Source of the DNA: Euleptes europaea
Lineage: Eukaryota > Chordata > Lepidosauria > Squamata > Sphaerodactylidae
NCBI RefSeq assembly: GCF_029931775.1
Contig: NC_079332.1
Location: 17,377,186-17,441,185 of the forward strand
Direction of reading: 5' to 3'
Length of the DNA stretch: 64,000 nucleotides
A program made the translations under genes and the position numbers. A model generated the notes under the pieces. The model ran no database searches. It was given only the letters and a program-made list of their open reading frames with translations, and was not told the origin of the DNA. Shown one piece after another: positions 11,168-21,944 of the stretch (its first letter is position 1; every line of letters begins with the position of its first letter).

Positions 11168-11505
11168 CTGAGTACCCAAGGTTGGGTGGCATAAATAAAA
11201 TATATAGATAATGCAAATATACTTTATTGAAGACACTATGTCAAGATAAAAATTATTTTAAAAATGTTAAAACAGCACAATGGCATTTCCTAAGGTGGAA
11301 ATAACCATTGGCCAGACGTGTTTTGGCCTGTTTGGCCTTCCTCAGTGGTCAATTGAAACCCATGTAAAACATACACACATTTACAGATATATATACATAG
11401 GTTGTATAATATATTACCAATTATACAAACATTTGGTAAGATTGTCTCAAGTTGTTATACTGGGCTGTATATGTCTCCCATATTAAATGTGTGCAATTAT
11501 CAACC
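11168..11505 (-). repeat. AT-rich retroelement-like insert with hammerhead-like core
   Basis: It lies right after a MITE start (tagggttgccggctgagtac) and is AT-rich, like the other fold-back inserts. The minus strand carries a hammerhead-like core at 11353-11304. The far boundary runs into a SINE and is not clean. Confidence 0.45.
11304..11353 (-). ncRNA. Degenerate hammerhead-like core
   Basis: Minus strand: stem I ATTGACCA (11353-11346) pairs with TGGCCAAT (11314-11307) at 7 of 8 positions. CTGAGGA is at 11345-11339. Stem II is GGCC/GGCC around AAACA. AAAAC replaces GAAAC, then ACG and TC follow. The G-to-A change in the core suggests an inactive copy. Confidence 0.45.
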
Positions 11506-11645
11506 CAGGTCAAGAGCGGCGGTTTGGAGAGGTGGACTCTGATCTAGAGAACCAGGTTTGATTCCCCACTCCTCCGCATGAGCGGCGGACGCTAATCTGG
11601 TGAACCGGGTTGGTTTCCCCACTCCTACACATGAAGCCAGCTGGG

Positions 11646-11854
11646 TAGGGTTGCCAACCTCCAGGTACCAACAGGAGATCTCCTGCTATTCCAACTGATC
11701 TCTAGACGATAGAGATCATTCCATCTGGAGAAAATGGCCGCTTTGGCAATTGGACTCTATGGCATTGAAATCCCTCCCTTCCCCAAACCCCTCACTCCTC
11801 AGGCTCCGCCCCAAAAACCTCCTGCCAGTGGCGAAGAGGGACCTGACAACCCTA
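11646..11854 (+). mobile_element. TAGGGTTGCC MITE inside a SINE
   Basis: Full-length copy with the cgaagagggacctgac end subtype, flanked by agctgggt and agctgagt within the host SINE. Confidence 0.9.
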
Positions 11855-11876
11855 AAGCTGAGTGACCTTGGACTAG

Positions 11877-12295
11877 TCCTTGAGAGGGGATATGATAACC
11901 ATGTTCAAGTACTTGAGGGGCTGTCATATTGAGGATGGTGCCGAGTTGTTTTCTGTTGCCCCAGAAGGTCGGACCAGAACCAACGGGTTGAAATTAAATC
12001 AAAAGAGTTTCGGTCTAGACATTAGGAAGAATTTTCTAACAGAGCGGTTCCTCAGTGGAACAGGCTTCCTCGGGAGGTGGTGAGCTCTCCTTCCCTGGAG
12101 GTTTTGAAGCAGAGGCTAGATGGCCATCTGTCAGCAATGCTGATTCTGTGACCTTAGGCAGATGATGAGAGGGAGGGCATCTTGGCCATCTTCTGGTCAC
12201 TAGGTATGGGGGGGAGGTAGTTGTGAAATTCCTGCATTGTGCAAGGGGTTGGACTTGATGACCCTGGTGGTCCCTTCCAACTCTATGATTCTAGT
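11877..12295 (+). repeat. CR1 LINE 3' end inside a SINE
   Basis: Coding tail includes RGDMITMFKYLRGCHIEDGAE. It ends at the CR1 terminal gactc/tctatgattcta repeat. The short host sequence ctagtc is present at both junctions. Confidence 0.85.
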
Positions 12296-12419
12296 CACAT
12301 TCTCTCAGCCTCACCTACCTCAAAGGAAGGGAAGGTGAGGGGAGGGGAAGGGAAGGTGATTGTAAGCCGGTTTGAATCTTCCTTAAATAGTAGAGAAAGT
12401 CGACATATAAAAACCAACT

Positions 12420-12442
12420 CTTCTTCTTCCTCTTCCTCTTCT

Positions 12443-12474
<32 letters not shown>

Positions 12475-12480
12475 TTCTTC
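12420..12480 (+). repeat. (TTC)n microsatellite
   Basis: Expanded 3' tail of the tRNA SINE. Confidence 0.9.
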
Positions 12481-12619
12481 GTATCAGTTTTAATTCTAGG
12501 AGATCTCCAGGTAGTATCTTCAGCAGCCCAAAACGTGTTTTCTGCCAGTGAGCTATAGGCCTTCTTCAAGATTGGGACCTGAGAACAGAGTTGATGTATC
12601 GCAGGACATTCCAGTTAAA

Positions 12620-12827
12620 AAGGTTGCCAACCTCCAGGTGGTGGCTGGAGATCTCCCACTATGACAACTGATCTCCAGCCAATAGAGATCAGTTCCCCTG
12701 GAGAAAATGGCCACTTTGGCAATTGGACTCTATGGCATTGAAGTCCCTCCCCTCCCCAAACCCCGTACTCCTCAAGTTCCACCCCCAAAATCTCCAAGTA
12801 TTTTCCAACCCTAAGTTGGCAGCCCTA
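12620..12827 (+). mobile_element. TAGGGTTGCC MITE
   Basis: Full-length copy from aggttgccaacctccagg to ttggcagccctag. Confidence 0.85.
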
Positions 12828-12875
12828 GGCACAGGTCTCTGGTGGCCCTGAGTGGGTTAGCCCAGGGAATCCACA

Positions 12876-13084
12876 CAGGGCTGCCAGCTCCGGGTTGGGA
12901 AATACCTGGAGATTTTTGGGGTGGAGCATGAGGAGGGCAGGTTTTGGAGAGGGGAGGGACTACAATGCCATAGAGTCCAATTGCCAAAGCGGCCATTTTC
13001 TCCAGGGGAACGGATTTCTATCGCCAGGAGATCAGTTGTAATAGTGGGAGATCTCCAGCTAGTACCTGGAGGTTGGCAACCCTA
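12876..13084 (-). mobile_element. TAGGGTTGCC MITE
   Basis: Full-length copy from agggctgccagctccgg to ttggcaaccctag. Confidence 0.85.
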
Positions 13085-13085
13085 G

Positions 13086-13800
13086 ATCCAGGCCTAGCTC
13101 AATATTTTTCCTTGTTGTTTGCACATATGCTTTAAATTGGGTGGAAAGGCAGCAGGAAATGGTTTTTTAAATAAATAAATAGCAGGGGATTGTTAAAGGC
13201 TGTTAATACCTGGCTGTTGGATCTTTAGTGAAGTTTGTAACCCCAGAGGCGAGGCGAGGGCCAGCCACAGAAGGCCGCACCTGCAGGATACAGACCCTGG
13301 TGTTAGCTTAAGCAAAGTGAATCTTTGCAGATCCTTCTCCGGCTATGCTTGACACTCTGTTATTACCGGGCCTGACTCATCCCAGGCAAGAGAGCTCCTG
13401 TCCCCCCCACCCCAACACCCAAACCTGCTCTGCGAGTGAGGAAACGGGTTCTCCTGCAGTCCCGCCAGGTGCAAGGAAGGCGTGGTGGCGCAAAAGCATG
13501 GTGGCTCGGAGCTGGGCGTGGCACAATGCTCAGCAGAGAGAGACCATGTTTGGCCAACACTGCTGTTGTACACATTCATATCACAAAGAACCACTGGGCA
13601 TTCATCCAGCTTGTTGTCATTCCATGGAAGTGCCAATACTAGAATCCCCTCCTCCCATCTCTGAAATTAGCCCCAGTGATGATGAATCTTTACTGGTTTG
13701 CTGATGGGATTGTGTTGGACTGTTGACAGGCTTTTGTGACCTTTTTCAATAACGTTGCGATGCACACCATTCATAACCCAACATAATCCGCCTCCTTTGC
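13086..13800. other. No recognised feature
   Basis: Intergenic; overlapping short open frames on both strands show no family resemblance. Confidence 0.4.
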
Positions 13801-13804
13801 TGTC

Positions 13805-14092
13805 TCTTAAAAGGTGCAAGCACTGGGTCATTACTGACCCATGGAGTGACGTCACATCTCGACGTTTACTAGGCAGACTTTGTTTATGGGGTGGTTTGCC
13901 ATCGCCTGCCCCAGTCATCTACACTTTACCCCCAGGAAGCCAGGTACTCATTTTACTGACCTCGGAAGGATGGAAGGCTGAGTCAACCTTGAGCCGGCTA
14001 CCTGAAACCAACTTCCGTTGAGATCAAACTCAGGTCGTGAGCAGAGCTTGGACTGCAGTACTGCAGCTTACCACTTTGCGCCACGGGGCTCT
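13805..14092 (-). repeat. Second tRNA-derived SINE family
   Basis: The minus strand begins gccccgtggcgcaaagtgg (A-box region), then gagtttgatctc (B-box region). It continues with ctgggggtaaagtgtagatg and a gcgatggcaaaccacc block. This is different from the CTT-tailed SINE. Confidence 0.65.
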
Positions 14093-14284
14093 TCTTCCTG
14101 TCTCTTACAGGTCATTAATCCCCAGGGGAGCGGAAGACAGCAAGATTAAATGAGAGTGTATTTCACATTATCATTTTTTTAAAAAAAGGTTTACTTTTTA
14201 AAAATACTTTACATAAAAGACACAGGCAGATATATTTATATATGGGTGCAGAGAAAGCAGGTGAAGGGGATAGTTCCCTGCTTG

Positions 14285-14490
14285 GGGAGGAGCTGTGGCT
14301 CAGTGGGAGAGCCTCTGCTTGGCATGCAGAAGGTCCCAGGTTCAAACCCTGGCATCTCCAGTTAAAGGGACTAGGCAGGTAGGTGAAGTGAAAGACCCCT
14401 GCCTGAGACCCTGGAGAGCTGCTGCCGGTCTGAGTAGACAATACTGACTTTGATGGACCAAGGGGCTGATTCAATATAAGGCAGCTAGTT
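14285..14490 (+). repeat. tRNA-Ala-like SINE
   Basis: The head is ggctcagtgggagagcctc, then ctgcttggcatgcag, which fits an Ala anticodon arm with GGC, then ggttcaaaccctgg as B box. The body includes ggcaggtaggtgaagtgaaa. Confidence 0.8.
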
Positions 14491-14517
14491 CTAACATGTT
14501 TGTTTTGTTTTAATTCA

Positions 14518-14676
14518 TAGGCTGAGGAGGGCAGGGTTTGGGGAGGGACTTCAATGCCATAGAGTCCAATTGCCAAAGAGGCAATTTTCTCCAGGGGAAC
14601 TGATCTCTATTGGCTGGAGATCAGTTGTAATAGAAAGAGGAGGTCTCCAGCTGCTACCTGGAAATTGGCAACCCTA
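14518..14676 (-). mobile_element. TAGGGTTGCC MITE, truncated
   Basis: Starts at ggctgaggagggcagggtt, lacking the first ~45 bp; ends attggcaaccctac. Confidence 0.8.
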
Positions 14677-14734
14677 CTTTACTGTCATTTCTTGGAGAAA
14701 AGCAGGTTACAAGTATTCTAAAGAAATTGACATT

Positions 14735-14995
14735 GTTCCCCGTTGGCATACATGGAGTTAGCGGCATGGAGAAGGCCCCGGGTTCAGTTCTCAGCATCTC
14801 CAGCCCAATGCAAAGATCTCATGAGGCAGGAATTCTGGAAAGTGCTTTTCTCTGCCTGACCTTAGAGAGGGCTCTTTCGAGAGTCCGACTTCTTCAACAT
14901 AGCATCGTGGGTTGGATCCAGCCAGCTTTTTCACTCATGATGTAAACCACTTTTGGGAGAAAGGGAGGGTGTAAATGATGCAAACAAAGAAATAA
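14735..14995 (+). repeat. Decayed tRNA-Ala-like SINE
   Basis: Resembles the copy at 14285 (ggttcagttctcagcatctcc, then a diverged body) and ends in aaataaata. Confidence 0.4.
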
Positions 14996-15540
14996 ATAGA
15001 ATCATAGAATCATAGCGTTGGAAGGGACCACCAGGGACATCTAGTCCAACCCCCTGCACAATGCAGGAAATTCACAACTACCTCCCCCACACACCCCCAG
15101 TGACCCCTGCTTCATGCCTGACGTTTGGCCAAGGTGCTCTCCCTCTCATGATCTACCTAAGGTCATAGAATCAGCCGTGCTGACAGATGGCCATCTAGCC
15201 TCCGCTTAAAAACCTCCAAGGAAGGAGAGTTCACCACCTCCCGAGGAAGCCTGTTCCACTGAGGAACCGCTCGAACTGTTAGAAAGTTCTTCCTGATGTC
15301 TAGACCGAAACTCTTTTGATTTAATTTCAATCCGTTGGTTCTGGTCCGACGTTCTGGGGCAACAGAAAACAACTCGGCACCCTCCTCTATATGGCAGCCC
15401 TTCAAGTACTTGAAGGTGGTTATCGTATCACCTCTCAGTCTTCTCCTCTCCAGGCTAAACATACCCAGCTCCTTCAACCTTTCCTCATAGGTCTTGGCCT
15501 CCAGACCCCTCACCATCTTCTGGGCACGTTCCAGCTTGCA
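14996..15540 (-). repeat. CR1 LINE, longest 3' fragment in the window
   Basis: Minus-strand translation covers the RT-domain tail: LERAQKMVRGLEAKTYEERLKEL and RRRLRGDTITTFKYLKGCH, then NRLPREVVNSPSLEVFKRR. It ends at the CR1 terminal repeat at 14998. Confidence 0.9.
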
Positions 15541-15970
15541 GAACGTTGGCTGGGGGAAAAACAAGAGGAAGAAGGGCATTAAGGTGTGCCTGGGACAAGT
15601 CGGAGTTGGCATAGATGTTTGTTGGCGTTGGGATGCGGGAGATGAAGGTGTTAAGCCAAAGGTGTGTTTTGGAGAAGCGCACCGAAGATACGTTTCAATG
15701 GTGATTAAAACCTTTGGCGGAGAGGAAAGGAGTCCTTCGCTAGCAGGCGCCTCGCCCCGTATCATTCTGCTGCATTCTCTTGTGTCAAGGCCTGCCTTGG
15801 CAGCGTGTTTTAAAATAGCTCTTTGATTTTTTTGTTTTGTTTTTTAAAGAAATGCCAATGGAAAGGTTTGGCCTCATCCCCTTCTGAACGGCTCCACCCG
15901 TCCTTCTAGCCAAACTGCCAGTCGGTCGGTGCATTAAAAAAACATTGGCTCCGGTAGAACAGGCCCTGTG
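15541..15970. other. Intergenic; one small hairpin
   Basis: GCCAAAGGT (15655) and ACCTTTGGC (15710) form a small inverted repeat. Nothing else is recognised. Confidence 0.4.
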
Positions 15971-15974
15971 GAAT

Positions 15975-16330
15975 CTACCTGTATAGACATTTTACCCCAC
16001 CCTCCCTCAAGGAGCTCAGGAAAGCAGGCAGGGTTCTCCTCTTCCCTCCTCCATTTTAACGTTGCTACGACCCTGTGAGGTAGGCTAGGCTGGAGGATAG
16101 GGTTGCCAACCTCCAGGTGGTGGCTGGAGATCTCCCGCTATTCCAACTGATCTCCAGGTGACAGAGATCAGTCCCCCTGGAGAAAATGGCCACTTTGGAT
16201 GGTGGACTCTATGGCATTATACCCCACCAAGGACCCTCCCCAAACCCCGCCCTCCTCAGGCTCTGCCCCCCAAATCTCTAGGTATTTCCCAACCCGGAGC
16301 TGGCAACCTTAATGGTCACCCAGCAAACTT
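15975..16330 (-). repeat. Sauria-type SINE split by a MITE
   Basis: The minus-strand SINE 3' half (accctgtgaggtaggctagg) stops at 16097 and resumes at 16311 with ggtcacccagcaaacttcc. The MITE fills the gap. Confidence 0.65.
16098..16311 (+). mobile_element. TAGGGTTGCC MITE inside a SINE
   Basis: Full-length copy, tagggttgccaacctccagg to agctggcaacctta. Confidence 0.85.
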
Positions 16331-16332
16331 CC

Positions 16333-16431
16333 TGGGTTGCCAACTCCAAGCTAGAAAATTCCCGGAGACTTTGGGGTAGAGCCTGGGGAAGACAGGGGAG
16401 GGGAGAGGCCTCTGCTGGATATAAGGCTTTA
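16333..16431 (-). mobile_element. TAGGGTTGCC MITE, 3'-truncated
   Basis: Starts gggttgccaactccaagc and breaks off after gctggatataagg. Confidence 0.7.
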
Positions 16432-16455
16432 TAGGGTCGCCAGGTCCCTCTTTGC

Positions 16456-17709
16456 CTTTCCTTTTATCCCTTAGAAGCTCCTTGATCAATTGATCTTGAG
16501 CAGCATATATCTAGTGTTGGAGGGATATAAGGACTGAAACAAATCTTGCCACTGACAATGTAGCCTTGGGGTCCCTGTCGCTTAGTAAAAAAGGCATTAT
16601 GTCAGTCACAGAGGCATTGGATTTGTATATTAAAAGGGGGGAAATATAGTGCGATCGAAGTTCCTCGTAAAAGCGGCATTCCAAAAGGGCATGGGCTAAT
16701 GAGTCAATAGAGCCAGAAGAGCAAGGGCAGAGCCTGTCTGAGTATGGTATATTCAGGATTCTGCCCTGCATTACCATAGAAGGGTTAGCATTCAATCTAG
16801 CCAAGCAAAAAGCTCTACAGAGACGAGGAGTTGTCAGATAATATGTATAGGCAGGCAGACCACGTGGAGGGGGTATTCCGAAGAACTGGGATGAACAGAC
16901 GCGACGAGCATGAAAAGAAGTGCTGTTATGATCAAGCTCTTTAATGCGCTTTTTAATTTTGGTAAAAGCTTCAGTTTTCCCAAGATCTAATAACATATCC
17001 TGCGAGAAGCCCAACAACGCCAGTTTCTCATCTAAGATTTTTTGCCATGAGGATTTAAAAGGGTCATGCTTCAGAGAAGCTAGGAACCCCTCAGTGCTAA
17101 AGCACAGTTTAAGGTGGAGTTTAAAGGCGGCCAGCCACGCCCTAGCTTCAAGTGACATTTGGCCAAACTCGGAACGAAGAGTAACGCCAGCAACACATCG
17201 AGGGGCATTTAGGAGTTTTCGTAAGAACTGAAGCAGTGGACGATCTATAGATTCATTGATGACTGTAATCCAGGTGGCAACACCAAAGAGGATAATTGGG
17301 GTAATTTTCAGGTTAAAAACCTGAATAGCCCCTGGAATATATTTGCCACCTTTGGTGTGAAAAAAATTGACAATAGGACCAACCCCAGGTTTAATTTTGT
17401 TGGACACTGCTTTTTGATGGGCCTTCCAATTTAGGTTATGGGAAAACAGAATGCCAAGGTAAACAAACTCTTTGACTTGGTCAACCTCAAAGCCATCTAA
17501 TACCCAGCGAAAAAGAGGCATTTTTCTCCTCTTAGTGAAGATCATAATCTTAGATTTATGATGGTTTATTTTAAGACCTTCCCTAGAGCAGTAGTCAGAA
17601 AAAGTTTGCAAAGATCTTTTCAAACCAATTCTTGTGCGGGACAGAACTGAATCATCAGCATAGAGTAGAATTGAGGTGGGATGACTTGCAAGCTTTGGGG
17701 GGTGGCAAA
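16456..17709 (-). mobile_element. 5'-truncated non-LTR retrotransposon
   Basis: It is flanked by a perfect 14-bp duplication, aggtccctctttgc, at 16442-16455 and 17710-17723. The minus strand has one continuous reading frame from about 17690 to the stop at 16511 (roughly 390 codons from the element). It begins just before the RT catalytic box YADD (LLYADDSVLSRTRIG) and ends with a Cys-rich CPCSSGSIDSLAHALLECRF motif. The 3' UTR is about 55 bp and ends ggataaaaggaaagg with no poly-A. The Cys-rich tail resembles the I/Ingi/Vingi or related groups; I cannot settle the clade. The intact frame plus perfect duplication suggest a young copy. Confidence 0.85.
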
Positions 17710-17898
17710 AGGTCCCTCTTTGCAACCGGCAGGAGGTTTTGGGGGTGGAGCCTGATAAAGGCAGGGTTTGGAGAGGGGAGGGACTTCAATGCCATAGAGT
17801 CCAATGACCAAAGCAGCCATTTTCTCCAGGTGAACTGGTCTCTATCGGCTGGAGAACAGTTGTACTAGCAGGAGATCTCCAGCTATTATCTGGAAGTT

Positions 17899-18392
17899 AC
17901 ATATACATAAAGTACCACTGATACACTGAATATAATGGTTTAAGTAATTTCAAAAACGTGATTTCCAACAAATTATTCAAGTTATGCCACGAAACAATCT
18001 GTACAAGTTGCAACAAAACAATCTATGCAAGTTTACAAGGTTTCGCGAATCTTATCGTTGCTTTGCTAACGGCACTGGGGCTTTAATCAGAAGTCTGTGG
18101 CTGCTGTACAGGAAAATCTTGACTTTCTGATTTTGCTCCTGTTGCTTTAAAACAGAATTTTCAACAAAAATTACACACATGAATACATTAATCCCTTAAA
18201 ACTTAACATTGTAAACTTGCATAGACTGTTTTGTTGCAACTTGTATAGATTGTTTTGTTGCATAACGTGAATTATTTGTTGGAAATCACATTTTTGAAAT
18301 TACATAAACCATTATATTCAGTGTATCTGTGGTACTTTATGTATATATGTGTTCCAGGTACCACGCCCCTTCTGGTATTGTATACTTACAAC
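17899..18392. mobile_element. Fold-back insert A in a MITE
   Basis: Arms 17899-18038 and 18209-18350 are inverted complements of about 140 bp. A 42-nt unpaired tail (18351-18392) lies on the right. The flanks are ctggaagtt at 17890-17898 and 18393-18401, a 9-bp duplication within the MITE target. The spacer carries a hammerhead-like order on the minus strand: CTGATTA 18090-18084, GAAAC 18044-18040, then CTT and GTA. Confidence 0.8.
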
Positions 18393-18411
18393 CTGGAAGT
18401 TGGCAACCCTA

Positions 18412-18480
18412 ATGCTATAGATCCCACCCTCCAAAGCAGCCATTTCCTCTAGGGAAACTGATCTCAGATCAGTTATCATT
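18412..18480 (-). mobile_element. TAGGGTTGCC MITE fragment
   Basis: Internal piece only (ccaccctccaaagcagcc). Confidence 0.6.
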
Positions 18481-18690
18481 TTCCAGCTAAACATTAGGAA
18501 AAGCTTCCTGACAGTTCACGCGGTTCCTCAATGGAATAGGCTTCTTCGGGAGGTGGTGGGCTCTCCTTCTTTGGAGGTTTTTCAGCAGAGGCTAAATGAA
18601 TTTCCTGCATTGTGCAGGGGGCTGGACTAGATGACCCTGGTATTCCCTTCCAACTCTGCGTTTCTAGGCTACTATGATTCTGTGATCTCC
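18481..18690 (+). repeat. CR1 LINE 3' end
   Basis: Contains ctaaacattaggaaaagc, gcagaggctaaatg, then ggctggactagatgaccc. An internal block is missing. Confidence 0.75.
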
Positions 18691-18699
18691 AGGCTCCAC

Positions 18700-19246
18700 C
18701 TGGAGGTTGGCAACCTAACTAGGATTTGAACCCAGGCTTCAGAGTCCAAGACATGGGCCAGTACAGACCTCTGGCTTCCTTCTCAGCTGACCTGCGTCCT
18801 TGTGCGATCTCTCCAAAGGCCTTGTGGGAGAGGAGAGCACAAAATGTAGCCGCCTCTCCTGATTTATCGTGAAAGGGGGGCTCAAAATAAGTCAAGGCTG
18901 GCCGATTATTCATATTCTCAAGGCTGCCGTCCCTTCCTGCTGCCAGGCACAGCGGGACTCTTGCAGCCTGCATTTCAGAAAGGAAAACGGCGCCAGTTCC
19001 ACTGCTTGAGGAGAGCTGTTTTGCTTCTCTCGCTCGTATGTTTGTTTGCTTCAGTTGGCTGTAAGGTTGAATGGCAGCCCGGCAGCGGGTGGAAGTTCAG
19101 GTTACCTTCCTGCCAGGTGAGTCAGGCTGGGGCGTAAAAAGCGCGGGAGCCGCAAGGGCAGCGGAAGAAAAAGACAGCAAACCCCATTCTGGAGGCCTTG
19201 CGGTTAGATCACCCAGGATAACGTAAGAAGAGCCCTGCTGGATCTG
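18700..19246. other. No recognised feature
   Basis: Intergenic, moderately GC-rich at 19.05-19.2 kb; no exon recognised. Confidence 0.4.
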
Positions 19247-19464
19247 TATGGTTGCCAACCTCTGGGTGGTGGCCAGAGACCTCCTGCTATTACAACTGAT
19301 CTCCAGCTGATAGAGATCTGTTCACCTGGAGAAAATGGATGCTTTGAAAGGTGGACTCTATGGCATGATACCCCATTGAAGTCCCTCCCCTCCCCAAAAC
19401 CTGCCCTCCTCAGGCTCCGCCCCAAAATCTCCAGGTATTTCCCAACCCAGAGCTGGCAACCCTA
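19247..19464 (+). mobile_element. TAGGGTTGCC MITE
   Basis: Full-length copy, tatggttgccaacctctgg to agctggcaacccta. Confidence 0.85.
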
Positions 19465-19835
19465 TGGATCTGACCAGTGAGGGTCCATCTAGGCCAGTAT
19501 CCCATCTCACACAGTGGCCAACCAGTTCCTCTGGATGTCCAGCCACAGAGCATAGAGGCCTTCTCTGATGTTGCCTCGTGGCACTGGGATTTGGAGGTAG
19601 CCTGCCTCTGACTATGGAGGTTCCCTTTTGTCGTCATAGGCATATCCTCCATGAATCTGTCTAATTCCCTCTTGAATCTATCCTTGCTCACATCTGTCAC
19701 CACCTCCACAATTACTTGTTGAGTAAAGAAGTACTTCCTTTTGTCCATCCTGACTCTATTACTTGTCAACTTCCTTGGGTACCCCCTCCCTGAGTTCTAA
19801 TATTATGAGAGAAGGAGGAAAACGTTCTCTCTACC
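19465..19835 (-). repeat. CR1-like LINE 3' end (second subfamily)
   Basis: The minus strand encodes DKRKYFFTQQVIVEVVTDVS, matching the style of the copy at 59.3 kb (TDKRKYFFTQ). The right end fades near 19835. Confidence 0.65.
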
Positions 19836-21040
19836 CCCTATCGATCGTTACCATACCCCAGTGTCCCCTGGCCATCTAATAGCCGAGGTATTTCCCCCCC
19901 TGAATTGGAGGCCCTCCAAAAACATTTATTTTGAAGTGTCAGACAGTCAGAACTTCCCTGATTTGGAGGAACCCAAAGTAAGCCCTGGTCATGCAGCCAT
20001 GATGAGCAATGTCTCCTAAGGACATTACACCACTGAACGATCTAGTCACACACACCATGCAGAGACACAGCAGAATCAGGTACCCCTTGTGGAGGCCGAT
20101 TCAAAGAAAACAAGACTGCTACAGGGACTCATTCAGGGGCACACCAGGGAGGTTCCTCTGTGACCTTTTTAGTAACTCGGTTTCTCGCAGCCAGCCTTGG
20201 CAGCTCTCCCAAGGCACAGGAGCCTGTCGGGCAGCCAGGTTGAGAATTCCCACCATCCCTACTACAGTTGGGCACCTTTTCCAGGCCAACCCGCCATCTG
20301 TCTTCTTATCTAACGTCTCCTCCCCAGCCGTTCATCCCCTTTTGCTTACTTTTCTATTCCCCTGTTTCTGCTGCTTCCGCCTCCAACTGGTTTACCATGA
20401 TAAGATCTCCTGGGCAACTAATTTACAAGGTTACCGCACCGCCTTTTTGACTCCAGGAGATACACTGCAGAAGCAGCATGCTTAGCAGGCAGGATTCTCT
20501 TGCCAGGCAAGGAGGAATCGCAATTTCTTTGGCAACAAACCACCTTTAGAAATTTACACCTGCAAGAAAACTTGGCAACTGATGGCTTGGGAGGATTTTT
20601 TCTTTCTTTCTGGAGCGCACAAAGCTGGCAACCTTTTGTCCTGCATACGAGGCAGTTATTCTTTTCCCTGAATAAAAATTCAGCAGAAAATCAGAAATTG
20701 GGGGCCTCTCAGATGCTCAAGGGTATTCAGACACCAAAATACAAGATCTTTCTGGGATTGTGGAGGAGCAAGCAGTTGGATTGAGGCCTAGACCGCAGGC
20801 CAGAGAAAAATCCATTTACCCAGAATGTAAACTGGTCGGGTTTTTAAAATTTTCAAATCACTCTTTAAGAATACATGGTTAAACAACCTTGTTATCTTAA
20901 GACACTGGTGAATTTTAAGTATCCGCTAACTTCGATTAGTCAGCGTCTTGTTTGTTTCTAAAACCTGTCAATTCAACAAGATCCACCATAGGGAATGATA
21001 GCAGAGGAAAGTTAGAAGAAACAACTGAACATCTGAGCAG
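19836..21040. other. No recognised gene or repeat
   Basis: 1.2 kb of unique-looking sequence. Two overlapping open frames near 20.0-20.5 kb show no motif I recognise. Confidence 0.4.
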
Positions 21041-21044
21041 GCAA

Positions 21045-21145
21045 CATAGAATCATAGTTGGAGGAGACCACCAGGGTCATCTAGTCCAGCCCCCTACACA
21101 ATGCAGGAAATTCACAACTACCTCCCGCTCACACCCCCAGTGACA
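21045..21145 (-). repeat. CR1 LINE 3' end
   Basis: Short terminal piece: atagaatcatagttggagg through aattcacaactacctccc. Confidence 0.85.
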
Positions 21146-21179
21146 TAACATGCCTCCTCTCCCCATTCCATTTCTTTTC

Positions 21180-21420
21180 TAATGTTTGCTTATTTAGGTA
21201 TTTGTTTGCTTTCATTTGTACCCCGCCTATCTTCTCAATCGGGACCCGAAGCTGCTAACATCATTCTTCTCCATTTTATCCTCACAAAAACAACCCTGTG
21301 AGGTAGGTTAGTCTGAGAAAGTGTGACTGGCCCAAGGTCTCCCAGCAAGCTTCCATGGCACAAGTGGGAATTGGAACCCGGGTCTCTCAGAGACTAGTCT
21401 GACACTCTTAACCACACACA
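21180..21420 (-). repeat. Sauria-type SINE
   Basis: Reverse complement runs from the head (gtgtcagactagtctctg), B box ggttccaattcc, the cctcacagggttgtttttg block to gcggggtacaaatgaaag. Confidence 0.8.
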
Positions 21421-21504
21421 CATTACAGAGGACACAGGTTGGGTCTGCGGTCCCCACCCAGTCAGATGTGAGTTTCTCAATTCCCAACCAATTTGAATGA
21501 CGAC

Positions 21505-21754
21505 TAGGGTTGCCAACCTCCAGGTGGGTTGTCCCAGAATGACAACTGGTCTCCAGATTAAAGAACCAGCTCCCCTGGAGCAAAGGGCATTTGCAGAGGG
21601 CAGACTCTATGGTATACCACAATGTCTACGAGAAACAGAAATCCTAGAATGACATTGTGTCCCCGCTGAGCTCAATCCTCTCCCCAAAATCCAGCCTCCC
21701 CAGACACTGCCCCCAAATCTCTGGGAATTTTCCAAACCGGAATCGGCAACCCTA
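21505..21754 (+). mobile_element. TAGGGTTGCC MITE, divergent
   Basis: Starts tagggttgccaacctccagg and ends atcggcaacccta; the centre has extra sequence. Confidence 0.75.
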
Positions 21755-21944
21755 ATGACAACTGCAACACAAGTGAAAAAGGGGATTCATCTACCCCCAT
21801 ACACACACACACAGTTTTCCTGGCCTTAAGTAGTCCTGAGGACAATATCCAGGCCAGTAGGGAAACCCTCATGGCTCCCAGACCCAGCCAATTCGCTCTG
21901 TAATGTAGACCTATAAAAGCGCACCAAATCCTTACAGCCCAATG

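Larger units (their letters stand above)
11512..12480 (+). repeat. tRNA-derived SINE interrupted twice
   Basis: The SINE reads 11512-11645, resumes at 11855-11876 (gctgagtgaccttggactag), and resumes again at about 12296-12480 ending in (CTT)n. A MITE (11646-11854) and a CR1 tail (11877-12295) fill the gaps. The sequence around the MITE, agctgggt / agctgagt, looks like a target duplication. Confidence 0.8.
16432..18411 (-). mobile_element. TAGGGTTGCC MITE carrying two insertions
   Basis: The MITE itself is 16432-16455, then 17710-17898, then 18402-18411. A LINE fragment occupies 16456-17709 and a fold-back element 17899-18392, each with its own target duplication. Both guests therefore arrived after this MITE copy. 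Confidence 0.85.

Noticed and set aside
14285-14360. Possible tRNA-Ala gene
   Set aside because: The tRNA-like part is followed by a constant SINE body that recurs at 36.1, 54.4 and 58.4 kb.
20009-20485. 158-codon open frame on the plus strand
   Set aside because: Atypical composition and no recognised domain; no promoter or splice context.
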